This document shows, piece after piece, positions 35,478 to 45,357 of a stretch of DNA of 64,000 nt. Location of the stretch: NCBI RefSeq assembly GCF_000472385.1, contig NZ_AWZU01000022.1, positions 1 through 64,000 of the forward strand, given 5' to 3'. The stretch is from Bradyrhizobium sp. ARR65 (GTDB taxonomy: Bacteria > Pseudomonadota > Alphaproteobacteria > Rhizobiales > Xanthobacteraceae). The first letter of the stretch is position 1; every line of letters begins with the position of its first letter. The position numbers and the translations under genes were made by a program. A model generated the notes under the pieces. It saw only the letters and a list, made by a program, of their open reading frames with translations, was not told the origin of the DNA and ran no database searches.

Positions 35478-35699
35478 CCCGATTGTTCCGGAGAGGGACA
35501 GGAATGCTCACCTTTAACGCTTTCTTCAGCCTTCGTTAGGGCCCCATTAATCACAAGAAATTGTTTATCTTACAACAGGTTAGATCGGGACCCGGTGTGT
35601 TCCGCCGGTGACAGCATTTTATTCAAAAGCAGTCTATCTGGCCTCCATCGATGGCGCCCGCAGGCGGCGCCTCTTCGCGTGTTTTGTTCGGAGACCAAA

Positions 35700-36431
35700 A
35701 TGAAGAAAGTTTTCCTGGCCACTGTGGCGCTCGCAGCCGTCGGCGCGGCCGCGCCAGCACTTGCCGCCGATCTCGGCGCCCGCGCGCCGTATTATCAAAA
35801 GGCTCCCGCCTATGTGCCGGCGCCGATCTACAACTGGACCGGCTTCTATATCGGCGGCCACATCGGCGGCGCCTTCTCCAGCGACAATAACTTCTCTGGA
35901 CTCTCCACCGGCAACAACTCCAACGGCCGCTTCCTCGGCGGCGTGCAGGTCGGCTACGACTGGCAGCTCAACCCAGCCTTCGTGATCGGCCTCCAGGGTC
36001 AGTATAGCTGGTTGTCCGGCAATGTTGGCGCGGTGTTCCCGGGCGGGCTCGCCTATACCAACAAGCAGCGCGGGCTCGGCTCGATCACCGGCCGCGTCGG
36101 CTATAGCTGGGGCCCTGGCCTGCTCTATGTGAAGGGCGGCTACGCCTATTCCGACAACAACGAGAGCGTGACGTTCGGCGGCGTTCCGGTTGCGTTTGCG
36201 ACCAGCGGCGACCACACCAACGGCTGGACCGTCGGCGCCGGTCTCGAATACATGTTCGCGCCCAACTGGTCGGCCAATATCGAATACCAGTACTACAACT
36301 TCGGCGATGCCCGCTTCACCGCACCGGCTGGACTGGTGGGAGTCGGCAGTTTCACCACCGACGACCACACGGTAAAGGCCGGCGTCAACTACCGCTTCAA
36401 CTGGGGCGCCCCGGTCGCGGCACGGTACTGA
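35700..36431 (+). CDS. Outer-membrane beta-barrel protein (Omp25/RopB-like)
   Basis: 243 aa. The signal MKKVFLATVALAAVGAAAPA ends at ALAAD. The typical start of the mature family follows (YNWTGFYIGGHIGGAFSSDN), then alternating strands and the last YKFNW-like strand: TVKAGVNYRFNW before the final residues. Such OmpA-like or Omp25-type 8-strand barrels are abundant in Bradyrhizobium. ATG 35700 was preferred over the in-frame 35595 since it starts the signal peptide. A strong terminator follows. Confidence 0.93.
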   Translation: MKKVFLATVALAAVGAAAPALAADLGARAPYYQKAPAYVPAPIYNWTGFYIGGHIGGAFSSDNNFSGLSTGNNSNGRFLGGVQVGYDWQLNPAFVIGLQGQYSWLSGNVGAVFPGGLAYTNKQRGLGSITGRVGYSWGPGLLYVKGGYAYSDNNESVTFGGVPVAFATSGDHTNGWTVGAGLEYMFAPNWSANIEYQYYNFGDARFTAPAGLVGVGSFTTDDHTVKAGVNYRFNWGAPVAARY

Positions 36432-36454
36432 GCGGCTATTCATTAACGATTCGG

Positions 36455-36484
36455 AAAGAGGCCGGCAGCATGCCGGCCTCTTTT
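36455..36484 (+). terminator. Rho-independent terminator of the outer-membrane protein gene
   Basis: GAGGCCGGCA, a GCA loop and TGCCGGCCTC followed by TTTT; three A residues upstream can pair with the T-run, so it could also work in reverse. Confidence 0.88.
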
Positions 36485-36598
36485 GCGTTTGTTGCTCAAG
36501 AAGCATGCAAAACGATGCAAGATTCCCGAGTTTATTAACCGGGTGACGCGATACTGCGCCCTTGTTCGTCTTCAAGTAGCGAGCTCGGGGCATTGGGC

Positions 36599-38737
36599 AT
36601 GGCGTTACGATCGGGGATCGGCAAATTTTTGCGCGTGCTGCGACCGCGCCTTGGCGTCAGGGGCAGTCTGTTCGCCGCCTTCGCGGTCATCGCCGGCATG
36701 GCAATCGTGATCTCCGCGGGCGCCGCGCTGGTGTTCCGTCATCTCGGCGGCATCATGGAAGACTTCTCCGGGCGCGACATTCCGCGGCTTGCCGCGAGCC
36801 TGCAGCTTCAGGCGCAAAGCGCGACGCTCGCCGCGCAGGGACCGGCGCTGCTGGCCTCGCAAAACGAGGACGCGCTGCAGGAGCACACCGGGAAGCTCGG
36901 TGAAATCCAGAAGCTGACCATGGACAAGCTGGGGGAGATCATCGAACTCGGCACCGACAAGGCCGTGGTCGATGAGCTGCGCCAAACGGTCAAGAACATC
37001 AATGAGGCTACCGCGAGCCTCGGCTCGGCCGCGCGCGAGCGGCTGGATGCGAGCGCCCAGCACAACAAGACCTACGATGCGCTGCGTCGTGCGCAAGCCG
37101 CCTTCGTCGCCGCCGCGGGTCCGGTGATGCTGGATGCGCAGGCCCAGACCAATGCGATCCTGAGCGCCGCCGAAATTTCCGTCGATGACGCGACGCAGGC
37201 CTCACGCACGGTGGAGCAGCTCAGCAACGTCGTGGCCAGCGGCAATCTCGCCGCCTCCGACATGGCCGCCGCGCTGTCCGCGAATAGCAGCGACACGCTG
37301 GATGACATCCAGAAGGAGTTCAAGGCGACGCAGGACAAGGTCCGCGCCAATCTCGAGCTCCTGCCCGACACCGGCGGGACCAGGGCGCTGAAAGCGGCCG
37401 CGGAGGAATTGCTGGCGCTCGGCCAGGGCAAGACCGGCGTATTCAAGGTGCGGCAGAAGGAGCTCGATTCCGAGGACTACGGCCAGACCGTGCTGGACGA
37501 GACGCGCAAGCTCAATGTCGGCCTCGGCATGAGCGTGCAGCAGCTCGTCGATGACGTGCGAGCAGAGACCAATGCCTCGACCTTCCAGGCGCGCCAGGAG
37601 ATTTCGCTGGCGACGGCCGTGATGCTCGGGCTCGGGGCGGCGACCCTGTTCGGCTCGGTGCTGTTCGTCTGGTTCTATGTCGGGCGCAACATCCTGCGGC
37701 GGATCGGCAATCTGCAGCGCTCGATGCAGCGCCTGTCCGCTGGCGATCTCGATTCGGAGATCTATCACAGCCACCAGAACGATGAGATCGCATCGATGGC
37801 GGACGCGCTGCAGGTGTTTCGCCAGAGCATGATCGAGGCGCGCACGCTCTCCGCCGACCAGGACAAGGACCGCCTCGCCAAGGCGGAACGCGCCTCGCGC
37901 ATGGAAGCGCGCATTGCCGAATTCGAGGCGACGGTGCGCGCCGCGCTCGACAATCTGCAGCACGCGGCCAATTCCATGCAGGCGACCGCGCAGAGCATGG
38001 CGAGTACCGCGGACCAATCGAGCGCGCTGGTGAACGCGGTGGCGTCCGCCGCCGAGGAAACCTCGGTCAATGTGCAGACCGTGTCCGCCGGGACGGAAGA
38101 GTTGTCCTCCTCGATCGCCGAGATCAGCCGGCAGGTGGTCAACTCGGCCGAGATCGCCCGCAAGGCCGTGGACGAGGCCACCGCGACCGACTCGACCGTG
38201 CAGGGGCTGGCCGACAATGCCAGCCGCATCAGCGTGGTGGTCGATCTGATCCAGGTGATCGCGTCCCAGACCAATCTGCTGGCGCTCAACGCCACCATCG
38301 AAGCGGCGCGCGCCGGCGAGGCCGGCCGCGGCTTTGCCGTGGTTGCCGCCGAGGTGAAGAACCTCGCGAGCCAAACCGCGAAGGCAACAGACGAGATCCG
38401 CGCCCAGATCGCCAGCATGCAGCAGGTGACGACGTCGGCGGTCGGCGCGATCCGCAAGATCGGCGGGACCATCGGCGAGATCAACGAGGTCACGACGGCG
38501 ATTGCGTCCGCGATCGAGGAACAGGGCGCGGCGACCCGCGAGATCGCCCGCAACATCCAACACGCGGCCGGCGGCACCAGCGAGGTCTCCAGCAACATCG
38601 TCGGCGTCTCCACCGCGTCCGCCGAAGCCGGCGCGGCGGCGGGCCAGGTGCTGGACGCCTCCGCCGCACTTCGCCGCGAGGCCGACAGGCTGCGCGCGGA
38701 GATCGACGCGTTCCTGGCGAATATGAGGGCGGCCTGA
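36599..38737 (+). CDS. Methyl-accepting chemotaxis protein
   Basis: 712 aa. TM1 lies near residues 21-43 (LFAAFAVIAGMAIVISAGAA), then a long helical periplasmic sensor, TM2 near 340-360 (VMLGLGAATLFGSVLFVWFY), a HAMP segment (LQRSMQRLSAGDLDSEI) and the signalling domain with hairpin tip IASQTNLLALNATIEAARAG EAGRGFAVVA. It relays ligand binding to CheW/CheA. The sensor helices contain many Ala/Gln heptads like a four-helix-bundle sensor (HBM/TarH type). ATG 36599 was preferred to TTG 36593 because of GGGG upstream. No che genes lie nearby. Confidence 0.95.
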   Translation: MALRSGIGKFLRVLRPRLGVRGSLFAAFAVIAGMAIVISAGAALVFRHLGGIMEDFSGRDIPRLAASLQLQAQSATLAAQGPALLASQNEDALQEHTGKLGEIQKLTMDKLGEIIELGTDKAVVDELRQTVKNINEATASLGSAARERLDASAQHNKTYDALRRAQAAFVAAAGPVMLDAQAQTNAILSAAEISVDDATQASRTVEQLSNVVASGNLAASDMAAALSANSSDTLDDIQKEFKATQDKVRANLELLPDTGGTRALKAAAEELLALGQGKTGVFKVRQKELDSEDYGQTVLDETRKLNVGLGMSVQQLVDDVRAETNASTFQARQEISLATAVMLGLGAATLFGSVLFVWFYVGRNILRRIGNLQRSMQRLSAGDLDSEIYHSHQNDEIASMADALQVFRQSMIEARTLSADQDKDRLAKAERASRMEARIAEFEATVRAALDNLQHAANSMQATAQSMASTADQSSALVNAVASAAEETSVNVQTVSAGTEELSSSIAEISRQVVNSAEIARKAVDEATATDSTVQGLADNASRISVVVDLIQVIASQTNLLALNATIEAARAGEAGRGFAVVAAEVKNLASQTAKATDEIRAQIASMQQVTTSAVGAIRKIGGTIGEINEVTTAIASAIEEQGAATREIARNIQHAAGGTSEVSSNIVGVSTASAEAGAAAGQVLDASAALRREADRLRAEIDAFLANMRAA

Positions 38738-38745
38738 CCGAGCGC

Positions 38746-38842
38746 GTCATTCCGGGGCGACGCGCGGCGTCGAACCCGGAATCTCGCGCCACAACCTCTG
38801 GATTCCGGGTTCGCGCGCTGACGCGCGCGCCCCGGAATGACA
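38746..38842. repeat. Dispersed palindromic element (CATTCCGGGGCG type)
   Basis: Outer arms GTCATTCCGGGGCG and GCCCCGGAATGAC enclose inner arms CGAACCCGGAAT and ATTCCGGGTTCG. It lies directly after the chemoreceptor stop. A related copy is at 45262-45345. Such elements are frequent in Bradyrhizobium intergenic DNA. Confidence 0.75.
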
Positions 38843-38910
38843 GCCATGTCAATGGCAACGGCCCAGCTTTTCGGCTGGCGCCACGCTGCTTGGACAGCTA
38901 AGTCGATGAC

Positions 38911-39972
38911 ATGCATTCCAAGATCGACAAGATTCAATCCTCGGCCGAGGCACTGAGATACCCCTGGGAAGCGCACCCTGGGCCGGATCAGGTCGTGGAG
39001 GTGATGCCAGGCGTGCTCTGGGTACGGCTCAAGCTGCCGTTCCGCCTCAACCATGTGAACATCTACCTGATCGCCGACGGCGACGGTTTTGCGATGGTCG
39101 ATTCCGGTTTCGGCAATGAGGAATCGATCGCGGCCTGGACCGCGCTGTTCGACGGACCGCTCCGCCACGTGAGGGTCACGCGGCTGATCGTCACCCATTC
39201 GCACCCTGACCATGTCGGGCTGGCCGGCTGGATCGTCGAACGCTTCGGCTGCCCGCTGCAGATGTCGCAGGTGGAATATCTGCAGTCGGTCTATCACCAG
39301 AACCGCGGCACCGAGGAGCGGCGCAACGCGCAGCGGCTGTTCTTTCGTCGTCACGGCATGGATGAGAGCCTGACCGACCAGCTGCTCGGCCGCGGCCAGG
39401 AGTATCTGAAGCGCGTCTCCGTGCTGCCGGCCTCCTACCGGCGGATTTCCCATGGCGACGAGGTCACGATCGGAAGCCGCCGCTTCAAGGTGATCACCGG
39501 AGGCGGTCATGCCCTCGACCAGGTGATGCTGTATTGCGCCGCCGACAAGCTGTTTCTCTCGGCCGATCAGGTCCTGAGCAAGATCTCGCCCAACGTCAGC
39601 GTCTGGGCGGTCGAGCCGGACCAGAACTCGCTCGGAGAATATCTGGCTTCGCTCGCGAGCCTCACCACGACCCTGCCCTACGACGTCATGGTGCTGCCCG
39701 GCCACGGCGTCCCGTTTTACGGCTTGAAGACCCGCATCAAGCAGCTCGCCGACCACCACGAGGAGCGCTGCCGGCTGATCGCCGAAGCCTGCCGGGACAT
39801 CCCGCAGACCTCCGCCGAGCTGGTCCCGGTGGTGTTCCATAAGCATGTGCTGGATGCGCACCAGATGGGCTTTGCAGCCGGTGAGCTGATCGCCCACGTC
39901 AATTACATGCTGGTGGAAGGGCGCCTGACGGCGCAGGAAAGCGACGGCGTGCTGCGTTTCAGGACGACCTGA
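38911..39972 (+). CDS. MBL-fold metallo-hydrolase
   Basis: 353 aa with the metal-binding THSHPDHVGLAG (HxHxDH) near residue 95, a later His in GGGHALDQ and Asp in FLSADQVL, and a terminal VLPGHGVPFY carrying the last His. This is the metallo-beta-lactamase fold with a two-metal site. A helical C-terminal domain of about 100 residues resembles lactonase/LACTB2-like members. The substrate (a thioester, lactone or acylated compound) is not known. It is 218 bases ahead of hemA and on the same strand. Confidence 0.9.
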   Translation: MHSKIDKIQSSAEALRYPWEAHPGPDQVVEVMPGVLWVRLKLPFRLNHVNIYLIADGDGFAMVDSGFGNEESIAAWTALFDGPLRHVRVTRLIVTHSHPDHVGLAGWIVERFGCPLQMSQVEYLQSVYHQNRGTEERRNAQRLFFRRHGMDESLTDQLLGRGQEYLKRVSVLPASYRRISHGDEVTIGSRRFKVITGGGHALDQVMLYCAADKLFLSADQVLSKISPNVSVWAVEPDQNSLGEYLASLASLTTTLPYDVMVLPGHGVPFYGLKTRIKQLADHHEERCRLIAEACRDIPQTSAELVPVVFHKHVLDAHQMGFAAGELIAHVNYMLVEGRLTAQESDGVLRFRTT

Positions 39973-40009
39973 GCCGCGAGGCGTGACCGCCTGCGCGTCT
40001 CACGCGGGA

Positions 40010-40023
40010 TTGATCCGCATCAA
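40010..40023 (+). promoter_or_regulatory. FNR/FixK box in the hemA promoter
   Basis: TTGATCCGCATCAA is a full TTGA-N6-TCAA palindrome. Its centre (40016.5) is about 39 bases upstream of the start predicted from TATAAG at 40043-40048, the spacing of class II Fnr/FixK activation. hemA of Bradyrhizobium japonicum is known to respond to low oxygen through the FixLJ-FixK cascade. Confidence 0.8.
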
Positions 40024-40042
40024 TCCGGTGATCGGGCTTTCT

Positions 40043-40048
40043 TATAAG
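40043..40048 (+). promoter_or_regulatory. Candidate -10 element of hemA
   Basis: TATAAG downstream of the FNR/FixK box; no clear -35, which fits an activator-dependent promoter. Confidence 0.5.
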
Positions 40049-40190
40049 ACTCTCACCCGCGAATGCGCCATCGGATGGACAATTCGCCCTATCTCGTGGG
40101 CAATTCCGGCTCTCGACAGCAAAGCTGGAAACGCTCTAAAAATGGGTCTGAACCCGCCCGGTTTTTCAAGCTTCCGCTCCAGGTCTCGCG

Positions 40191-41420
40191 ATGGACTATA
40201 ACCAGTTTTTCAGTGCCGCCCTCGGTCGCCTCCATGATGAACGGCGTTACCGGGTCTTTGCCGATCTCGAGCGCATCGCCGGCCGCTTCCCGCACGCGAT
40301 CTGGCATTCGCCCAAGGGCGCGCGCAATGTCGTGATTTGGTGCTCCAACGACTATCTCGGCATGGGCCAGCATCCGAAGGTGGTCGGCGCGATGGTCGAG
40401 ACCGCGACGCGCTTCGGCACCGGCGCTGGCGGGACCCGCAATATCGCCGGCACCCATCATCCGCTGGTGCAGCTCGAGGCGGAACTCGCCGATCTCCATG
40501 GCAAGGAAGCGGCGCTCCTGTTCACCTCGGGCTATGTCTCCAACCAGACCGGGATCGCGACCATCGGCAAGCTGATCCCCAACTGCCTGATCCTGTCGGA
40601 CGCGCTCAACCACAATTCGATGATCGAGGGCATCCGCCAGTCCGGCTGCGAGCGGGTGGTGTTCCGCCACAGCGATCTCGCGCATCTAGAGGAACTCCTG
40701 CAGGCGGCAGGCGAGAAGCGCCCGAAGCTGATTGCCTGCGAAAGCCTGTACTCGATGGACGGCGACATCGCGCCGCTGGCGAAGATCTGCGATCTCGCCG
40801 AGCGCTACAATGCCATGACCTATGTCGACGAGGTCCATGCGGTCGGCATGTACGGCCCGCGCGGCGGCGGCATCGCCGAACGTGACGGCGTCATGGACCG
40901 GATCGACATTCTGGAGGGCACGCTGGCTAAGGCGTTCGGGTGCCTCGGCGGATATATTGCCGCCAAGGGCGAGATCATCGACGCGGTCCGTTCCTATGCG
41001 CCGGGCTTCATCTTCACCACGGCGCTGCCGCCGGCGATCTGTTCCGCCGCGACCGCCGCGATCCGGCACCTGAAGACCTCTAACTGGGAGCGCGAGCGCC
41101 ATCAGGACCGCGCCGCCCGGGTCAAGGCGATCCTTTCCGCCGCCGGCCTGCCCGTGATGTCGAGCCAGACCCATATCGTGCCGCTGTTCGTGGGCGACCC
41201 CGAACGCTGCAAGATGGCCTCCGACTTCCTCCTGGAAGAGCACGGCATCTACATTCAGCCGATCAACTATCCCACCGTCGCCAAGGGCACGGAACGGCTA
41301 CGGATCACTCCGTCGCCCTACCACGACGACAGCCTGATCGATCAGCTCGCCGAGAGCCTGCTCCAGGTGTGGGAACGCCTCGGCCTGCCGTTGAACCAGA
41401 AATCGCTGGCGGCCGAATAG
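40191..41420 (+). CDS. hemA: 5-aminolevulinate synthase
   Basis: 409 aa. It condenses glycine and succinyl-CoA to 5-aminolevulinate with PLP, the entry to heme by the C4 (Shemin) route of alphaproteobacteria. Conserved blocks are WCSNDYLGMGQHPKVV, GTGAGGTRNIAGTHHPLVQL, the PLP-contacting VDEVHAVGMYG, and ILEGTLAKAFGCLGG with the Schiff-base Lys. Length matches the family. It follows a FNR/FixK site, so it is likely induced when oxygen falls. ATG 40191 has no competitor. Confidence 0.97.
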   Translation: MDYNQFFSAALGRLHDERRYRVFADLERIAGRFPHAIWHSPKGARNVVIWCSNDYLGMGQHPKVVGAMVETATRFGTGAGGTRNIAGTHHPLVQLEAELADLHGKEAALLFTSGYVSNQTGIATIGKLIPNCLILSDALNHNSMIEGIRQSGCERVVFRHSDLAHLEELLQAAGEKRPKLIACESLYSMDGDIAPLAKICDLAERYNAMTYVDEVHAVGMYGPRGGGIAERDGVMDRIDILEGTLAKAFGCLGGYIAAKGEIIDAVRSYAPGFIFTTALPPAICSAATAAIRHLKTSNWERERHQDRAARVKAILSAAGLPVMSSQTHIVPLFVGDPERCKMASDFLLEEHGIYIQPINYPTVAKGTERLRITPSPYHDDSLIDQLAESLLQVWERLGLPLNQKSLAAE

Positions 41421-41565
41421 CAGCGAGCAGCCCCCTCCCGCGGGGTTAACGACGATCTTCGTTCCTGAAATAATTCAGGAATTCCTGTCGCCTGCGGCAG
41501 CGCGAGGCGCTACACTTTCCGCGGATATTGGATTGGGAATTGAATTGACGGAGCTTCTGCGTCCT

Positions 41566-41676
41566 TCGTCATGCCCCCGCGAAAGCGGGGCATCCAGTAG
41601 ACGGAGCCGCCACTGATGGGTCTCCGACTTCTTGGATTGCTGGATCGCCCGGTGAAGCCAGACGATGACAGCGGAG
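41566..41676. repeat. Palindromic dispersed element in the hemA-kinase gap
   Basis: CGTCATGCCCCCGCGAAAGC then GGGGCATCCAGTA, and later TGCTGGATCGCCCG with GACGATGACAG as the other arm. The 305-base gap 41421-41725 otherwise holds only a short GC-rich hairpin after hemA. The CCCCGCGAAAGCGGGG core is a common Bradyrhizobium element. Confidence 0.6.
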
Positions 41677-41725
41677 GAGGACGCTGACCGAATAAGATCC
41701 GGCGTTAGAGGAGGATCGCGCAACG

Positions 41726-44700
41726 ATGTTGCACGACTGGGGCGTCATCGCAGCCGCCTTCGGCTACATCGGGTTTCTGTTCCTGGTCGCAAGCTATGGC
41801 GACCGGCTGTCGGCGGACCAGCGCGGCCGTGCCAGCGGGCTGATCTATCCGCTGTCGCTCGCGATCTATTGCACCTCCTGGACCTATTTCGGCTCGGTCG
41901 GCTCAGCCACCCGCACCAGCATCGATTTCCTCGCGATCTATGTCGGCCCGGTGCTGATGATCGCGCTGTTCACGCCGGTCCTGCGCCGCGTCATCCAGCT
42001 CGCCAAGGGCCAGAACATCACGTCGATCGCCGATTTCATCGGCGCGCGCTACGGCAAGAGCCAGGCGGTCGCCGTCACCGTGGCCCTGATCGCAATCATC
42101 GGATCGGTTCCCTACATCGCGCTGCAGCTCAAGGCCGTGGCGTCCTCGCTCGAGACCATCCTGAGCGAAGATCATTTCATTTCGCGGATTCCGATTCTCG
42201 GCGACATCCCGCTCCTGGTGACGCTGGCGATGGCCACCTTTGCCGTGCTGTTCGGCACCCGGCAGACCGATGCCACCGAACATCAGCACGGCCTGATGCT
42301 GGCGGTCGCGACTGAATCCATCGTCAAGCTGGTCGCCTTTCTCGCCGCCGGCGCCTTCGTCACCTTCTGGATGTTTACCCCTCTCGAGCTCGTCGAACGC
42401 GCCATGAAGACGCCGGAGGCGGTGCGCGCGATCGACTACGTGCCCTCGATCGGCAATTTCCTGATCACCACGCTTCTATCGTTCTGCGCGATCATGCTGC
42501 TGCCGCGACAGTTCCATGTCAGCGTGGTGGAAAATTCCAGTGACGCCGAGGTGCGGCGCGCGCGCTGGCTGTTTCCGCTCTACCTCCTCGCCATCAACCT
42601 GTTCGTCATCCCGATCGCGCTGGCAGGCCTGATCACCTTTCCCTTCGGCGCGGTCGATAGCGACGTCTACGTGCTGGCGCTGCCGATCGAGGGCAACGCC
42701 ACGCTGCTGTCCATCGGGGTGTTCGTCGGAGGACTATCGGCCGGAACCGCGATGGTGATCGTGGAATGCGTGGCACTGTCGATCATGGTGTCGAACGACA
42801 TGGTGGTACCGCTGGTGTTGCAGCGGGCACCGCGCTCGCGCGCCGCCGCCGATTTCGGCGACTTCCTCTTGAAGGTGCGGCGCTTTGCGATCTTCGCCAT
42901 CATGGCGATGGCCTATCTCTATTACCGTGCGCTCGGCCACACGCATCTCGCCGCCATCGGGCTGTTGTCATTCGCGGCCATCGCCCAGCTTGCGCCGGCC
43001 TTTTTCGGCGGCCTGATCTGGCGACGCGGCACCGCGCGCGGCGCCATCGGCGGCATGCTGGTCGGCTGCGCCGTGTGGATCTACACGCTATTTCTGCCGA
43101 GCTTCCTCGATACCAGCACGGCGGGCATCCTGCTGTTGCAGCACGGCCCGTTCGGGATCGAGGCCTTGCGGCCGCAGGCGCTGCTCGGCACCGACCTGCC
43201 GCCGCTGATGCATGGCATACTCTGGAGCCTTTCGCTCAATGTGCTGACGTTTGTCGTGCTCTCGCTCTGGCGTCAGCCCTCCTCGATCGAACGGCTGCAG
43301 GCCGACCTGTTCGTGCCGAACGAACTGGCCCCGATGGCGCCGAGCTTCCGCCGCTGGCGCACCACGGTCACCGTGCAGGACATCAGGAACACGGTGGCGC
43401 AATATGTCGGCACCGAACGCGCCCGTCAGTCGTTCGAGGCTTTTGCCCTGACCCGACATATGCGGCTCGATCCGGCCGCGCCCGCTGATTTCGAACTGCT
43501 GCAGCATGCCGAACACCTGATCGCCTCCTCGATCGGGGCGGCGTCCTCGCGCCTGGTCATGTCGCTGCTGCTGAAGAAGCGCACCGTCTCCGCCAAGGCC
43601 GCACTGAAACTGCTCGACGACTCCCATGCTGCGTTCCACTTCAACCGCGAGATCATGCAGGCCGCGCTGGACCATGTGCGGCAGGGCATTGCCGTGTTCG
43701 ACGCGGACCTGCATCTGATCTGCTCCAACCGCCAGTTTGGCGAGATCCTCGGCCTGCCGCCGCATCTGGAGCAGATCGGCATTCCCTTGCGCGAGATCCT
43801 TGCCTTCATGGCGGAGATCAACCCGCCCGACGTCGATGACGGCGAGACCTTTATCGAACAACGGCTTGCGGCCTATACCGCGGAGGGCCAACCGCATCTG
43901 GAACGCCTCGCGGACCGCCACATGGTCGTCGAGGTGCGCTCGAACCGCATGCCCGATGGCGGGCTCGTCATCACCTTCACCGATGTCACCCCGTCCTTCG
44001 AAGCGGCGGAGGCGCTGGAGCGCGCCAACGCGACGCTGGAAAGGCGCGTGCGCGAGCGCACCGAGGAGCTGACGCGGCTCAATTCCGAGCTCGCCCTCGC
44101 CAAGAGCGCGGCGGAGGATGCCAACATCTCCAAGACGCGTTTCCTGGCGGCGGCGAGCCATGACATCCTGCAGCCGCTGAATGCCGCGCGGCTCTACGTC
44201 ACGAGTCTGGTCGAGCGCCAGAGCGGCGGCGAGACCGCACGCCTGGTCGAAAACATCGACGATTCCTTGGAGGCAATCGAGGAGATCTTAAGCGCGCTGC
44301 TCGACATTTCGCGGCTGGATGCCGGCGCGATGACGCCCTCGATCTCGAGCTTCAAGATCGGCGACCTGATGCGCTCGCTGGAAATCGAGTTTGCTCCGAT
44401 CGCGCGCGCCAAGGGATTGAAGCTGAGTTTCGTGCCCTGCTCGCTGCCGGTCGAATCCGATCGCCTGCTGCTGCGCCGTCTGCTGCAAAATCTCATCTCC
44501 AACGCAATCAAATACACCCCCCATGGCCGCGTGCTGGTCGGGTGCCGGCGGCGCGGCGACTCGCTCAAGATCTGCGTCTACGATACCGGGGTGGGCATTC
44601 CGCCGCTCAAGCGCGGCGAGATCTTCAAGGAGTTTCATCGCCTCGAACAGGGCGCGCGGATCGCGCGCGGCCTGGGACTTGGACTTTCCATCGTCGAACG

Positions 44701-45232
44701 GCTGGCGCGTGTGCTCAAGCACGGCATCGCGCTCGACGCCAATGCCGGCGGCGGCTCAATGTTTTCAGTGACCGCGCCGCTCGCCAAGGCCGTCAATCAC
44801 ACCGCGGCGGTGACGAGCGCCACCCCGCTCGCCAAGACGCCGATGAGCGGCGCCCTGATCGCCTGCATCGAGAACGATCCTGCGATTCTGGACGGCATGA
44901 AAACGCTGCTCACCGCCTGGAGCGCCGAGGTGATCGCAGTGGCCGATCCGGAGGCCGCCGTCGAAGCCATCGAGAAGGCGGGCCGCAGGGTGACCGGTCT
45001 TCTGGTTGACTATCATCTCGATCGCGGCAACGGCGTTGCCGCGATCCGCGAGATGCGCCGCCGCTTCGGCGAGTCGATCCCTGCCATCCTGATCACGGCC
45101 GACCGCAGCCCCCACGTGCGCGCCGCCGCGCGCGAGGAAAGGATCGCGGTGCTGAACAAGCCCGTCAAGCCGGCCTCACTGCGCGCGTTGCTCGGGCAAT
45201 GGCGCATCCAGCAGATGATCGCGGCGGAGTAG
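41726..45232 (+). CDS. SSS-type hybrid sensor histidine kinase with receiver domain
   Basis: 1168 aa. Residues 1 to about 500 form a sodium:solute-symporter-like membrane domain of a dozen or more helices (SLAIYCTSWTYFGSVGSAT is its signature). Then come a PAS region near 640-770, a HisKA phospho-acceptor FLAAASHDILQPLN with His near 812, the HATPase with LISNAIKYTP near 920 and YDTGVGIP near 950, and a C-terminal receiver with VDYHLD near 1092. The layout is that of CbrA/MxtR/NahK-like kinases, which couple solute or acetate sensing to carbon metabolism. It converges with the LuxR-type regulator at 45358 that is its likely partner. Confidence 0.93.
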   Translation: MLHDWGVIAAAFGYIGFLFLVASYGDRLSADQRGRASGLIYPLSLAIYCTSWTYFGSVGSATRTSIDFLAIYVGPVLMIALFTPVLRRVIQLAKGQNITSIADFIGARYGKSQAVAVTVALIAIIGSVPYIALQLKAVASSLETILSEDHFISRIPILGDIPLLVTLAMATFAVLFGTRQTDATEHQHGLMLAVATESIVKLVAFLAAGAFVTFWMFTPLELVERAMKTPEAVRAIDYVPSIGNFLITTLLSFCAIMLLPRQFHVSVVENSSDAEVRRARWLFPLYLLAINLFVIPIALAGLITFPFGAVDSDVYVLALPIEGNATLLSIGVFVGGLSAGTAMVIVECVALSIMVSNDMVVPLVLQRAPRSRAAADFGDFLLKVRRFAIFAIMAMAYLYYRALGHTHLAAIGLLSFAAIAQLAPAFFGGLIWRRGTARGAIGGMLVGCAVWIYTLFLPSFLDTSTAGILLLQHGPFGIEALRPQALLGTDLPPLMHGILWSLSLNVLTFVVLSLWRQPSSIERLQADLFVPNELAPMAPSFRRWRTTVTVQDIRNTVAQYVGTERARQSFEAFALTRHMRLDPAAPADFELLQHAEHLIASSIGAASSRLVMSLLLKKRTVSAKAALKLLDDSHAAFHFNREIMQAALDHVRQGIAVFDADLHLICSNRQFGEILGLPPHLEQIGIPLREILAFMAEINPPDVDDGETFIEQRLAAYTAEGQPHLERLADRHMVVEVRSNRMPDGGLVITFTDVTPSFEAAEALERANATLERRVRERTEELTRLNSELALAKSAAEDANISKTRFLAAASHDILQPLNAARLYVTSLVERQSGGETARLVENIDDSLEAIEEILSALLDISRLDAGAMTPSISSFKIGDLMRSLEIEFAPIARAKGLKLSFVPCSLPVESDRLLLRRLLQNLISNAIKYTPHGRVLVGCRRRGDSLKICVYDTGVGIPPLKRGEIFKEFHRLEQGARIARGLGLGLSIVERLARVLKHGIALDANAGGGSMFSVTAPLAKAVNHTAAVTSATPLAKTPMSGALIACIENDPAILDGMKTLLTAWSAEVIAVADPEAAVEAIEKAGRRVTGLLVDYHLDRGNGVAAIREMRRRFGESIPAILITADRSPHVRAAAREERIAVLNKPVKPASLRALLGQWRIQQMIAAE

Positions 45233-45261
45233 GTGCACGTCAAAGTTTTGCGCTCAGCGCT

Positions 45262-45345
45262 CCGTCCTTCCGGGGCGATGCGAAGCATCGAACCCGGAAT
45301 CTCGAGATTCCGGATCTGGTGCCGCGCACCATCCCGGAATGACGG
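45262..45345. repeat. Dispersed palindromic element (CTTCCGGGGCGATGC type)
   Basis: Outer arms CCGTCCTTCCGGGGCG and ATCCCGGAATGACGG with an inner pair GAACCCGGAATCTCGAGATTCCGG; it lies between the convergent kinase and response-regulator genes and could terminate both. Copy of the type at 38746. Confidence 0.7.
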
Positions 45346-45357
45346 AGGACGGGTCCG

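Noticed and set aside
37765..39897. Very long open frame antisense to the chemoreceptor and MBL genes
   Set aside because: High-GC codon bias opens the reverse frame; the plus-strand genes carry clear motifs and the antisense protein shows none.
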